Source of the DNA: Yamagishiella unicocca
Taxonomy: Eukaryota > Chlorophyta > Chlorophyceae > Chlamydomonadales > Volvocaceae
Assembly: GCA_003116995.1 (NCBI GenBank)
Contig: BDSL01000094.1
Coordinates: 310,001-374,000, forward strand
Length of the DNA stretch: 64,000 bases
Direction of reading: 5' to 3'
Shown here one piece after another: positions 10,106 to 20,576 of the stretch (positions are counted from its first letter, which is position 1; every line of letters begins with the position of its first letter). The notes under the pieces are model-generated. The model did not search any database. It had not been told where the DNA came from and saw only the letters and a program-made list of their open reading frames with translations. The position numbers and the translations under genes are program-made.

Positions 10106-12695
10106 AGCGCGCCGACCGTGAGCGCCAAGACACTCACGCTTAGCAACAACGGGTTCTGCCAACGATATGCACCTGTAAAGCTTGTTCTTTTGTTTTGGCG
10201 GCATGTTGCGGGACTACAATGGAAGGTGAACTGAGATCGGCGGCAAAAGGTCTCGGACGTCTTCGGGCAGGCAAAGCGATATGTATGGCCTTCAAGTGTG
10301 ATAGTGCTCGCGTATCTAGCTATTAAAGTATGCGCCGGGTGTCCAAATGGCATTAGAGATGCACTGCAAACTGTTTCGTGCCCTGTTCCCCGCCAAACCT
10401 CCAAATGCTCCTTTCTATCCGTCTCCCTGCACATATATTAAAGTCGGCATAGAAAATACCATTCTGAAATGAATCGGCTAGTTGTTGTATCCTGTTACAA
10501 AACAATTGCCCGCGGCTCAAAGACGGTTCGACACCGAAAGAAGTTACGTGGATATTGCTGCAATCTAAACTCACAATCCCTAATTTGCAATGATCAATAC
10601 CGCTGTCCTTGCCCGTGGACTTCTGTCGCGGAAAGCACGGCATGCGAAATGACTTCTGCAGTTCGGACTCAGACGACAGTGTCGTGCACGTCGTGCGCCG
10701 CGGTGGGCTAGCGGTCTAATATATGGCCCTCATGGGGGCAGCGGGTGTGGCCAGGTGTCCCTGTTGGCGAGGGATGGCCTCTGGTGGTATAGAGGGTTTG
10801 AGCGTTGAGGCCACGAGAGAAAGCTGGGGTGCGGCGCACATGGTGCTCATGTGCATACTTCCTGCGCCGCGGACCTACCTGGCGGCTGCTTGGGCGGGAC
10901 TGGCGGGCGTTGGAGGTGTAGCCGAGGCGGACGGCAGCGGTAGGGGGTGGCGAGAAGACCGATTTGCGCACGGGAGTCATCTCGCGCAGCCTGCTGCGTG
11001 GTTGAGGGCGGAATGAAGGCGGGTGGGCCGTGGCCGTGAGGGCGGGGGCTTAGGCAAGCTGCGAGGCGGCCACGAGGATGTGAGAGGCAGTTAGGCGGGA
11101 GGACAGGGCAGGTGGGCGGGTGGTAGGGCTGCGGTTGTGGCGCGGGGGGTGGGGGTGGGGGGCGCGAGCGAGGGGGCCGGGCCGGCGGCGGGGGGACGGG
11201 AGGGTTGCAGCGGCGGGGACGGCGGCAGCTCGACGGAGGAGGTTCGGGTGCTGCCGCCGGTGAGAGAACGTGCAACTTATGTGTGGGAGCAGAGAATCTG
11301 GTGGTCGGTGAAGGGGGTCTCCATTGGAGAAACGGAGATAGGGTGCGGGGCAGCCGGGGGGATGAGAGGGAAAACCCCGTAGGTCGGCACTGAAAAGTAA
11401 AACCGAGCAGCACCGAGTAAAAGTGGGACAGCCGGGCCGGGAGGCCCGGGGCAGTGAGCGGGGCAGTGGAAGATGCGGGATCGCCGGGTGGCCTTTATGG
11501 AGCGGTGGAGCGGTGGGGGGTCCTAAGGAGCGCTTCCAGGTGCGCGAAGGGGCAGGGAGGGAGGGAAGGAGGTGGTGGGGAGGAGGTGCAGTTGGGTGTA
11601 GATGTGAGACCCAAATGGATGCACGCGGTCACGGCATGGGGGTTGCCTCCAGCTGCTGGGTGTGAAGCCGCATGGCAGTGCGGGGCCGGGGATGTCGGAC
11701 CGGAACGGGGCCCAGCCAGCCAGCGGGAGTGGGGGGCCAATTCGGTCAGGTCGACGAAAGCCGGACGCAGTGGGAGGCACGATAGGGAGCAGTGGTGTAG
11801 CCACTACGGTAGGGTATTACCATTGCCAACTTCGCAGGCCTGCCCTTGGGGAGCCGCACCAGTGAACGGCGAGTCCGCGGAACGAAGAAGCCCGGGTTGG
11901 GGTCAGCGTTGGAGGTTGGGGAGGAGCGCATAGCACAGAGCTGGCGGCGGTGCCGGAATACAGCGTGGCGCCGCAGCGCCAATCGAACGGATAGGAAAAC
12001 ACGAGGTCATGGGTGACCCTCCCTGGGCAAGCGAGACCCACGTGCGGCTGGAGCGCAGGCGTAGTGCAATGACACCTGGTACGTAAACTAAGGCGCGAAG
12101 ACGCGGGGCCGAGCGGTATGGATGTGGTGTATCTGTTGCGAGCCGGGCAGAGTCCTGTGCCGTGTTCCAGTGTAAAAGCGGCAAGGGGGCCGGCGTGCGG
12201 GGTGGACCGTAGAAGACAGGCCCCGCTCAGTCCCCCCAGCCCCAGTGCTTTGCCTTCAGGCCCTGGATCGATGTGGAACATGACGGAGGGGCCCTACCGA
12301 GTTTCCGCGGCATGTACCGGTGGCCTGGGCAAGTGTCCTCGTTAAACACGTTGCGCCAAATAAACATTTATGGCCAAAGCGCGGGAAACTGTGCGGGCCC
12401 GTTCCGGGGCCCAACTCCCATCTTGTCAGAAGAAAGGAGCGCGAGAGTCGCGGACAACATGTAATCCTCGCAGCCCGCTGTCTCAAGGATTGCTGAAAAT
12501 GGCACACAAAGATATATGTTAGGCTTAGGAACGCTCTACAAGCACGATCCCGGCACTATGCCACTTGTCGTTCCCAAGCCTCCAGTACGATAACAAGGGC
12601 AGGGGCTTCAAACGATGTCTTATTCATAGGGCATGCCCTTGTAGTTGAAATCCTAAATGAGCCGTCAGGGCTGGGCCTCTGCCATATGCGACATA
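10106..12695. other. No gene recognised
   Basis: About 2.6 kb that changes from moderate GC (10,106-10,700) to very GC-rich (10,750-11,800). The minus strand carries a proline-rich open frame of 188 codons (11,413-10,847), but it has no motif and looks like a by-product of the base composition. No splice-consistent exon chain was found on either strand. Confidence 0.35.
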
Positions 12696-13530
12696 TTTCT
12701 TTTGATTGATTGATTACAAGCTCTTGGAGCTCGTAAGGCCCAGACGAGCCAGGAGGCTCATGGACCGCTAATCAAAGTAATTCATAAAGAAGAATTGAAA
12801 ACGTTTACGTAGCCATGCTCAAATAACGTAGCAATTATGTCCTGATACCCGTAATTGCTGTACGATGATTCCTAATACGGTGCAACACGCTCGCTAGACC
12901 CCGTTGGTCCTCGACACTCATGACCTGCAGCATCGTGGCATTGGGCGTTATGCCCATTCCCCATAGTTCATCGCGGAGACCACTGTAAGCAGGGCATTCC
13001 AGCAGTACGTGCCTTTCATCTTCTACTGCTTGCCGGTCGCCACATGCCAGGCACCAGCGGTCTTCACGAGCTCGCCCATGTGGGCGGCTGACCTCTAGAC
13101 CCCAAATACATAACCTAAAGCGCAGTAAACTGGCGTACACCTTAGCGGGAATGTACCCCTGCATATGCGTAGGTGTGCCCATCCAGTGTGTGTACCGACA
13201 CATCTTCACACCTGGTTTGCTTCCATCCGACACAAACTCCCTAGGTGGTGTGCGCAAACGAAAATTAGCCCAGTCGTCATCAAACCGTTGCTCTAGCGTG
13301 TGCATAATACTACCAATATTTAACTCCCTCTTACTGATAATATCGACCTGCTCTTCTAACCCTAGCTCAGGCGGGATCCCAAAATCGTACCCCAAACTCG
13401 TCAGCCCTTTGAGAACTTGTGAGCCCCATCCTTCATAACTTAGATTTGATCTGAGAGCTATACGAATCTCCTCACGCAGCACATTGTGGTGTATGCTATT
13501 TCTGTTATTTCTTATCACTTAGTAATTAAG
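12696..13530 (-). mobile_element. LINE (non-LTR retrotransposon), 5'-truncated
   Basis: The minus strand encodes the last 227 residues of a non-LTR reverse-transcriptase protein (13518-12835). It carries the terminal zinc-knuckle-like pattern C-L-A-C ... H-V-L-L-E-C, preceded by arginine/leucine-rich sequence (RFRLCIWGLEV) and followed by YSGLRDELWG, which is characteristic of the C terminus of LINE ORF2 proteins. Downstream is about 120 bp of 3' UTR that ends in a short (AATC)n-type tail near 12,701-12,718. The reverse-transcriptase core and endonuclease are absent, so this is a dead insertion. Confidence 0.75.
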
Positions 13531-13884
13531 CCCCAAAGAGAAGCTTACGTCTGCCGGCGCTCTCAGCCCGCCGCTAAGCCCACACCATCCCGGGCAACGA
13601 CAACCCTGCCACGTCGTTCCACTCGTACAGCATCGCCGCCGGATCCGAAACCGCACGAATCGTAGCCGCAGCTGCTGCGTGCCACCGGTTTTGTTTTTGC
13701 CACCGGTGCCTTGCCACCGGTGCCGATGTGGTCATTATGTGCGGCTGGTCGTACACGCACAGCTGCGGGGGCTGCGTAGCAAGCGTCAGTGTAAGGGCTG
13801 ACATGCAGCAGGCGCGGCGGCACCAGTGGCGTCGGCGGTGTGGACCTGGCTTGTCTGTAACTACATCACTACAGTAACACCCGC
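13531..13884. other. Unassigned spacer
   Basis: Sequence between the truncated LINE and the segmental duplication. It includes a short internal repeat of GCCACCGGTGCC-like bases near 13,680-13,725. No coding evidence. Confidence 0.35.
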
Positions 13885-15993
13885 GGCAGGACCCGCGCAC
13901 TCGGCTGACAGAGCGGAGTGGCCGCCACACGCCCGCAGCGGCAGCAGCAGCAGGGAGGGCCTCATCAGCGGCCGCAGTAGTAACCCCCCCCGCTGCAACT
14001 CCAGGACTGCAGCACTGCAGCAGCCCATGTTGCGGTACCTCCGATTGGCCGAAAAACGTTGCGCGCACCAAGTCACCGACGGCACTGCGCCACCGTCATG
14101 CCCACTGCTGCCCCGAGGCACATTACCACCCGCAGTACATTATAAATCAGCTGAGCATCCACAATTAGGTTATTGTATGCATCAAGGGTTTCAATTTTTC
14201 AATTTGTTACCATAGGTTGACCGGAACGAATGACGTAGTGAATACGTTCCTACCCCACACGCCTTCACGGCGAGTCCGTGGCTGTTCCCTCCCCGCCGAG
14301 CCGACCCAGCTAACCCTCTTACCTCCCCGACCCGACTCGTCATCATCGATGGAAGCCGTCAAGCCTACCTGCTCCCATCGTTCCGCACCCCACTCTGGTA
14401 CTCACTCTGCTCCACTATACCCCCAAGCCCGGTCAACGCTCACTGTCGAGATTCCGTCCTAAGTTGTGAATGGGTCACCCAAGCAATAGCATCACCAGGC
14501 TTACAGGTCACAGAACCAGGACCGAACCACTTAGTGCTTAGTTGCTTATCACGTGACTTAGCCTAGAAAACTATGTTCTGGACTCTTAAGCTAGCAGGGG
14601 CTCAGTCGTGCAGACACGCATGGGGAAGGGGCAGACCGAACTATTCCCCTCACCCCTGAATCGCGACATTCCCCCGCGGGCTGCCCACTCCCAGCAACCT
14701 ACAGCACAAAACTTGCAAATCGAATCACAACGCCATTGGCAACGCAACTCACGGAACAAGCCATCCGGAGCCACCAACCAGAAAATCGCACCGAAAACAT
14801 CTCACAGGAACAAAACCCGCTCGCACACAGCTGTACAACAGGGCATGCATCCCGCTGACCAAGCATCCCGCGTATCACACGATATGCATCCCGCTGATCA
14901 AGCATCCCGTTACATAACCGTCCTCACACGCATAACCCCATGCGCCTTTGTTTGGGCACCGCCAACCTAGGCAGTCAAAAAAAAACGCGCAAGCAAAGGT
15001 CAGCTCACCCCAGCCAAACACATTGCAATAGCCAGCCGAAAACCTCCGGCCAAGTAAGGCGCGCAAAGCCAGCGCCCAAGAATTAGCGCTCTCACACACA
15101 CACCTGTGCGCGACGCTCTCAACCGCAACACCTGCCTGTCCTGACGCGTCGCATGTACTCCAGCACACACGCGAAGGACCAACGGTTACAAACCAAACAT
15201 GCTGCGCACGCGCCCGCACACACATGTACAGATCCGCAAGTCCGTCAAATGGATGTTAGTCAGCCACATATCAAGGCCAGTTGTACTGCAGTCTTCCCAG
15301 CTGCGCATCCCACTTGTCCTTCCAAGTTGCCTCCCTCTTCCCCCTAGCTCCCCCGCTTCCTCCGTTTACCGCATGCCCAGTTCCTTGCGGAACAACTCAA
15401 ACTTGGGCGCCGCAAGCGGCTTGGTCAGTACGTCCGCGATCATCTTGTCCGTTGGCACGTACGACACCGCCAGGCCTCCGAGCGCCACGCGCTCCCGCAC
15501 GAAATGGTACAGCACGTCGATGTGCTTGGACTGCGTCGAGTGCATTGGGTTGCGCATTAGCGATAGCGCGCCTTGGTTGTCACCCAGCAGCACCGGCGGC
15601 CCCGCACCCAGCACACCGAAGTCCACCATCCCCTTGCGAAGCCACAGACCCTCGTGCGCGGCTGACGCCGCCGCCATGTACTCCGCCTCCACAGTCGACG
15701 CCGCCGGCGTCGGCTGCAGCATGCGACTGCCAGCTGATTGCCGCGCCGTTGAGCGTGTACACAAAGCCGGTAGTCGAGCGTCTCGTGCTGAGGTCGCCCG
15801 CAAAGTCCGCATCCGCAAACCCCACCCGTTACAGCTCCGCTGCCTTCTCCGCACAGCCCAGGTAGAACTGCGCCTCGCCCAGGTCCGTGATGCTGAACTG
15901 GCCGCGCAGCGACTCCTTAACCGAGTCCATTAGCGTCAGATCTGCCGTCGCCAGCAGCATGCCATCGACATGGATCAACACGAAGATCTCACG
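13885..15993. repeat. Segmental duplication, copy B part 1
   Basis: Duplicate of 1902-3835, including flank, LTR and RNase H. It retains about 165 bp of RNase H/RT (around 15,770-15,935) that copy A has lost. It stops abruptly within the RT sequence and is fused near 15,993 to the duplicate of 6225 onward. Everything that lies between 3835 and 6225 in copy A is therefore missing here. Confidence 0.85.
14444..15993 (-). mobile_element. Ty1/copia remnant, copy B (LTR plus RNase H)
   Basis: The LTR spans 14444 to about 15275, with its outer end TGTCGAG intact and its inner CAACA changed to CAAGG. The RNase H lies on the minus strand from about 15,960 to 15,366. It shows [47 protein letters not shown] and DVLTKPLAAPKFELF. 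This version is more complete than copy A because it keeps the ADADFAGD catalytic start of RNase H. A frame change near 15,720 breaks it. No gag, protease, integrase or second LTR is present. Confidence 0.85.
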
Positions 15994-17246
15994 TCGTCGG
16001 GGATCTTCCAGTGGACGCTGGCCAGCCGGTGCACAGTGCCGCTGCGGCCACCACCATCACCACCACCACCGCCGCCGCCGCCGTTGCTGCCGTTGGCTGA
16101 CGCGGCGTCTCGCTCGATGGCGGCGACGTCGACCCGGACAGCACGAGCCGGCGCCGCAGGCGGGCTGCGGCCGCGCCGCCGCGGCTGCCTTCTTGCCGCC
16201 GCCCGCTGCGGCTGCCGCGGCTGTCTCGGTGGCCTTGGCCCCGGCCGCCCGCCCCCTGCTCTGCCCGCCGACCCTTCCCAGCTCGCCCGAGGGGGCCCTG
16301 CTGCTGGCGCTGCTGGCGCTGCTGGCGCTGCTGGCGCTGCTGGCGCTGCTGGCGCTGCTGGCGCTGCTGGCGCTGCTGGCGCTGCTGGCGCTGCTGGCGC
16401 TGCTGGCGCTGCTGGCGCTGCTGGCGGCGCCGCCGGCGGTCCCCGCTGCGGCCCCCGAGGCGGGGCCAAGCAGGAACTTGGCGGCGGCAGTGCGCAGGAG
16501 GAGCTCGACCCACTGCGAGCGCATCAGCGAGCTGCCGGGGGTGGGCTGCGGAGGGGCGGGGCGGGAGCGAGAGGGACCAGGGGGCAAAGGGAGAAAGGGC
16601 CGTGGCGTTGGGGGGACTACTTGCGACTTGCGGGGTGGGGGAAGCTGAGTGGTCGTGGCGGGCTGGGATTGGTGTCGCGATTGTGTTTTGGGGGTTGCTG
16701 GCGGCTGGTGCCCACCCTGACGAGCTGGCACCACTCGCGTCACACGACTGCATTGCTGCAGCCCTACAGCGGTCCGCCTCAGTACGGCACTACAGTTGCT
16801 GCTCGGTGGCCTCAGAGCACGGGTTTTGCTTGCGAGGCTCCCCTCAGACGCGGCAGCCAGACCAGTCCCTCCCTTGACCCGCGACCACGTCATCCCCGGC
16901 GATGCGCAGTGCGACGCACCCTGGCCCCGTCGCCCGCCTTGTTGTCGTCCAGGGTGGCGGCCGGAAGATGCGGGCCAGCTCGGCAGCCCCCCGGACCGAC
17001 CGCCAGGCACCACCATGCCGCCGCCGCCGCCATCGCCGCCGGGTCTCCTCCCACGCCCGTCTGCTTGGTCAGCTCCGTCCACGCCGCCTGGTGCATGTTG
17101 GAGGGGTGTGCGGTGCCGGCGTACGTGGCCGAGTAGTGGTCCAACCCCAGCAGCAGCCACCAGTAGTGCTCCCGCAGGAAGGCGCGCAGCTGGTCCACCA
17201 GGGGAGCGCCCAGGGGGGGAGGGGGGAGGTTGCAAGGAAAACCCGT
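15993..17246. repeat. Segmental duplication, copy B part 2 (partner 6225-7346)
   Basis: High-identity duplicate that includes the minus-strand LREHYWWLLLGLDH exon (about 17,206-17,000). The frame downstream of that exon is altered by a one-base loss. The duplication ends at GTTGCAAGGAAAACCCG near 17,246, after which the two loci are unrelated. Confidence 0.85.
16290..16430. repeat. 9-bp CTGCTGGCG tandem repeat
   Basis: About 14 perfect or near-perfect copies. Because the unit is a multiple of three, every frame stays open and reads (LLA)n, (AGA)n or (QQR)n depending on frame and strand. The partner copy at about 6537-6580 has only an imperfect single region (CTGCTGGAGCTGTTGTGGCTG), so the array expanded after the duplication. 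Confidence 0.95.
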
Positions 17247-18800
17247 GATGCACTGCTTCGACACACTGTCCCCTTTGTTGGCTTGGCGTGTTCCATCCGG
17301 CCGCTGCTCATCTGCTTCTTTCGTATCCCCTAGGGCCCCATGGGCGTGCAATCATAATAGTGATTACACAGCTCCAACCCACCTTGAACCCGTCAGAATC
17401 CGTCCACGGAGTGGCGCTCCAGCGTAAAGGCCTGGCAAAATAAAGGCATGCTCGGCACCAGCACTCTCAAGTCTCCATGGTCCCCATGCTTCTTATTAGC
17501 AGCCGCATCTATGGCTACAGAATGCCGGTACCCGGGGACCTAGCCGTTGTGACTTGCCGTGGCGAAAGGTCGACTGTGGTATATTCCTTAAGGTATTGTA
17601 AGCGCCTGCCACATGAATGCTGTAAGAGATACCATCGATCGCTGAAGGTGAGTTACGCAGGATCGGAACGTTTCGTTTGTCGACGACCATTCTTAACGTA
17701 TTGTAATGCTTTAAAGAGGTGAACATGGCGCCCAGACGTACACTATACGGCTTGCAACACTGAACAATGCTCGTAGCAGTTAACCAAACGTACCGGTATT
17801 TTACGCCAGTGTGGTGTCCGCCAACTGGCTGGCTGGACCATATACCTACATTAAAAGGATCACATATTTGTTCGTTAAATTAAAAGGCTCGCGTATTTGT
17901 TGATTGCTCCCTTGGGACGGCTTGGTGTTGTTCTCCAATGTCACGGATTAGGGGATGCCCATATTAGTGCCAAAACTCCACACATTAAACAGTAACGCTC
18001 TATGCTGGCATGCATGCATGGAGCGTTGGAGCCGGTGCTGGATTTAAACTGCATTTCCGTACGACCGTACCTGTCTTTGAAGTACAGGGTCGGGAGTGCG
18101 CTCGGGACCGGTGTTCCTGTGAAGCTCATTGGTCAGCTTTCATCCATCTTTAAGTAACAGCTAAGCCTCACGGTAGGGAGTGTGCACAGGGGGTTAGATC
18201 AAGCACTCAGGCATATAGACCAGCAATACCTCTGCAGCTAAACCGCACGCAAAGCTAGGTTGTAAAGGAAGTCAAAGGACCTAGGACTCTACCAAGGCGT
18301 GAAGTTGTGTGCTGTTTGTGGCCCGTGGATGCCGTTCAGCGCGCCTTTGGCCGGGCTGCGCAGAAGCCATCGCCAGGTCCACTGCAACCTGCAACTTAGC
18401 CTTACATCGTTATTTTCACAGATCGATGGGTAACGTGGACCTGGAGCGCAGCACCAAGCCCGGCCAATCCTCCCGATGCAATTCTTACTGATGCCGTCAC
18501 GGCATAGTCATCGGCGGAGACATACAGTAAGGTGTGTACACAATGCGCTGCAAACTTGGTGTTTGAGCCAAACCTGGTGTATGAGCCAGCGGGGGAGGCT
18601 GATGGTTCCTACGTTTCGTAGTGCTCCTATTGCTTAAGAAGGCCAACACACCACACCCCAGAGCTACGCAAGGTTGCGTCCGCAAGAGGGGATACACGGG
18701 GTACAGCGGGGCCGAAGGGCGGGGCTTATTCTGGTGGGGGTCATGAAGATGCAATAATCCTTCCCGTCCAGTTCTGTCATTTTACCTTAATCCTTCTACC
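17247..18800. other. No gene recognised
   Basis: About 1.5 kb of lower-GC DNA. Open frames are short, none has recognisable motifs, and I found no splice-consistent chain. It precedes the 71-bp tandem duplication at 18,801. Confidence 0.4.
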
Positions 18801-18942
18801 CACAGGGGAGTCAGCCGCTGATAGCTAGGGCTTCATTCAAGCAGGGATCCATGGCACCCAAACTTCGCACCCACAGGGGAGTCAGCCGCTGATAGCTAGG
18901 GCTTCAATCAAGCAGGGATCCATGGCACCCAAACTTCGCACC
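18801..18942 (+). repeat. 71-bp tandem duplication covering a start codon
   Basis: Positions 18801-18871 and 18872-18942 are near-identical (one T/A difference in CTTCATTCAAG versus CTTCAATCAAG). Each copy ends with ATGGCACCCAAACTTCGCAC, so the initiation region of the downstream hypothetical gene exists twice. Confidence 0.95.
18851..18892 (+). other. 13-codon upstream ORF created by the duplication
   Basis: The ATG of the first repeat copy runs into the second copy and stops at TGA (18890-18892) after 13 codons. This leaves a short ORF with the same first seven residues (MAPKLRT) as the main ORF that starts at 18922. If both lie in the transcript it could lower initiation at the downstream ATG. 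This is inferred from sequence only. Confidence 0.5.
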
Positions 18943-20576
18943 CTTCCTGACAAGACGAACGTAAACTCACCTTACTGGGAGCTGGTACCCAAGGTCAAGC
19001 TTCAACGGCGAAGACGGCAAAACCAGTTAATGCCCCGCACAAATGACCATAACCGTGGCATTGGTGGTGACGTTGACCCACACACTGCGGGCCTGGATTC
19101 GAATGGCGACAATGAAGGTGCTGTGCCACCAGCCCTTCAGTCGCCAAACGGAGAGGGTCATTGTCGTCCTTATGGCCGTGCATGGGGCGAACAGCAGACG
19201 GTGCAGGACCAAGGGTGGACGTTGCATAGGCCTCAAGCACGCGCTGACCTAGTAACACCAGCAGAGCAGCTTGATGAGGTACGTTTTTGGCAAGAGCAGC
19301 TGCCATGGGTAAACCTCGAGGTGTATGTAGCATGATGTGTAAAGTGGCGATCCCTGCTTAGCCTCTATTTTTGGTTGACGCCCTTTGCGTTGCCTGCTGT
19401 CAATTCACCGGTTTCAGTGGAGACGGGAGCTACATAGGCTGCGGCTCGACCATGTCCAAGCCAGGGTCAACGGTGTCTGTCACTCAGCAGCACCCGTGCT
19501 GTCAGCAGGGCAGCACTGCCATCCAAATTGTCATGAACGGTTTTGAAGTACGTCAACTCACCATTACCCATGACGAGTCTGTTTCCCCGACCCCACAGGG
19601 GCACGGAGCAGATACCATGAGGCAGGAGCTCACCGCAGCAGTACCGGATCGTGCAGTGGAACCCGTCGCCAGTGTCGGACCAGCGGCGGCCATGCCAGCT
19701 GCCGGGGAGGTCGTCGCACAGGATGACATCACAACCACCGGTGTGCTGGCACGAGGGAAGCGCAAGCGACAACCTATGACCGAAGAAGATGCCAGACGCA
19801 AAGTGCAGGCTATTGCCGACAACCAACACTTCTACCGCGTGACACATCGCTGGGATGGCGAGGCCGAAGGCATGTATGCACGGATACCAACAGCGGACGT
19901 CGTCATGTTCGCGATGTCCGGCAAGGTGGTTGGGGGGGCGAAGACGTATGCGTACGGCCAGCACGCAGCGAGCCTCGCGCCTGACGAAAAGAAGGGCCTT
20001 GGAAGCGTCATCCACGCTTTCCTGAGGTCTCCACACTTAAGGCGTAAACTTCTTGCCATTGCGTAAGTACGGATTGACGTAAACAATTTGAACATTTGCC
20101 TTGCGAGTTCGTCGGCTAAGGAGTTGTATCCGTGCAGGAGCACGGGGTCCGGCCCGTATGAGCACGACCAGGGTTCAGGGCTGCAGGTGCCAGATGACGC
20201 CGCTATGCGGGCGGCTTGCGCGCCACCACCGGCGCAGCAGACTGGTGTGGCTGTGTTACGCCCTCCCTTACAGCGGCCAGGGGGCGTACCGGCGGAGGCA
20301 CCAGGCACGGCTCCCTTATAGTGGCCAGGAAGTGTTCCGGCAGCGGCACTAGGCACGGCTCCCTTAACGCGGCCAGGAAGCGTTCCGGCGGCGGCACTAG
20401 GCACGGCTCCCTTATAGCGGCCAGGAAGCGTTCCGGCAGCGGCACTAGGCACGGCTCCCTTGAAGTGCCACGACGTCTTGCACAAGCTTCGAATGAGTCC
20501 CAAGGTTAACGCAGCGCAAATCAATGAGTTCGAGAGGTTTGACGAGGGCATCTCTATCGTGTTTACAGGCATCTAG
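18922..20576 (+). CDS. Hypothetical protein with in-frame TAGs in a C-terminal repeat
   Basis: No known family recognised. The ATG at 18922 opens a first exon (MAPKLRTLPDKTN...), with a plausible donor GTACGT at 19279. The acceptor for the next exon is uncertain, either 19418 or a nearby site. A second intron is likely from GTACGTCAAC to CCCCACAG (about 19548-19601). The following exon has a basic segment (RGKRKRQPMTEEDARRKVQA) and then FYRVTHRWDGEAEGMYARIP. It ends at a GTAAGT donor after 20064 and splices in phase to an acceptor at 20137. The last exon enters 16-residue repeats (RPGSVPAAALGTAPL). The frame meets TAG at 20319 and 20415, yet continues as protein-like sequence (LHKLRMSPKVNAAQINEFER) to TAG at 20576. 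It may be a pseudogene, a readthrough gene, or a gene that ends at 20321. Confidence 0.5.
20269..20462 (+). repeat. 48-bp coding minisatellite
   Basis: Four copies of a 48-bp unit with core CCAGGAAGCGTTCCGGC and end GGCACGGCTCCCTTA. The length is a multiple of three, so it adds 16 residues per copy. The codon after TTA is CAG in copy 1, TAG in copies 2 and 4, and ACG in copy 3. Confidence 0.9.

Noticed and set aside
15970..17136. 388-codon plus-strand frame and 398-codon minus-strand frame in the duplicated block
   Set aside because: Both are kept open by the 9-bp repeat and high GC. The frames change identity at the duplication junction.
20269..20462. CRISPR-like regular repeat
   Set aside because: The units are directly tandem without spacers, in a eukaryotic coding context.
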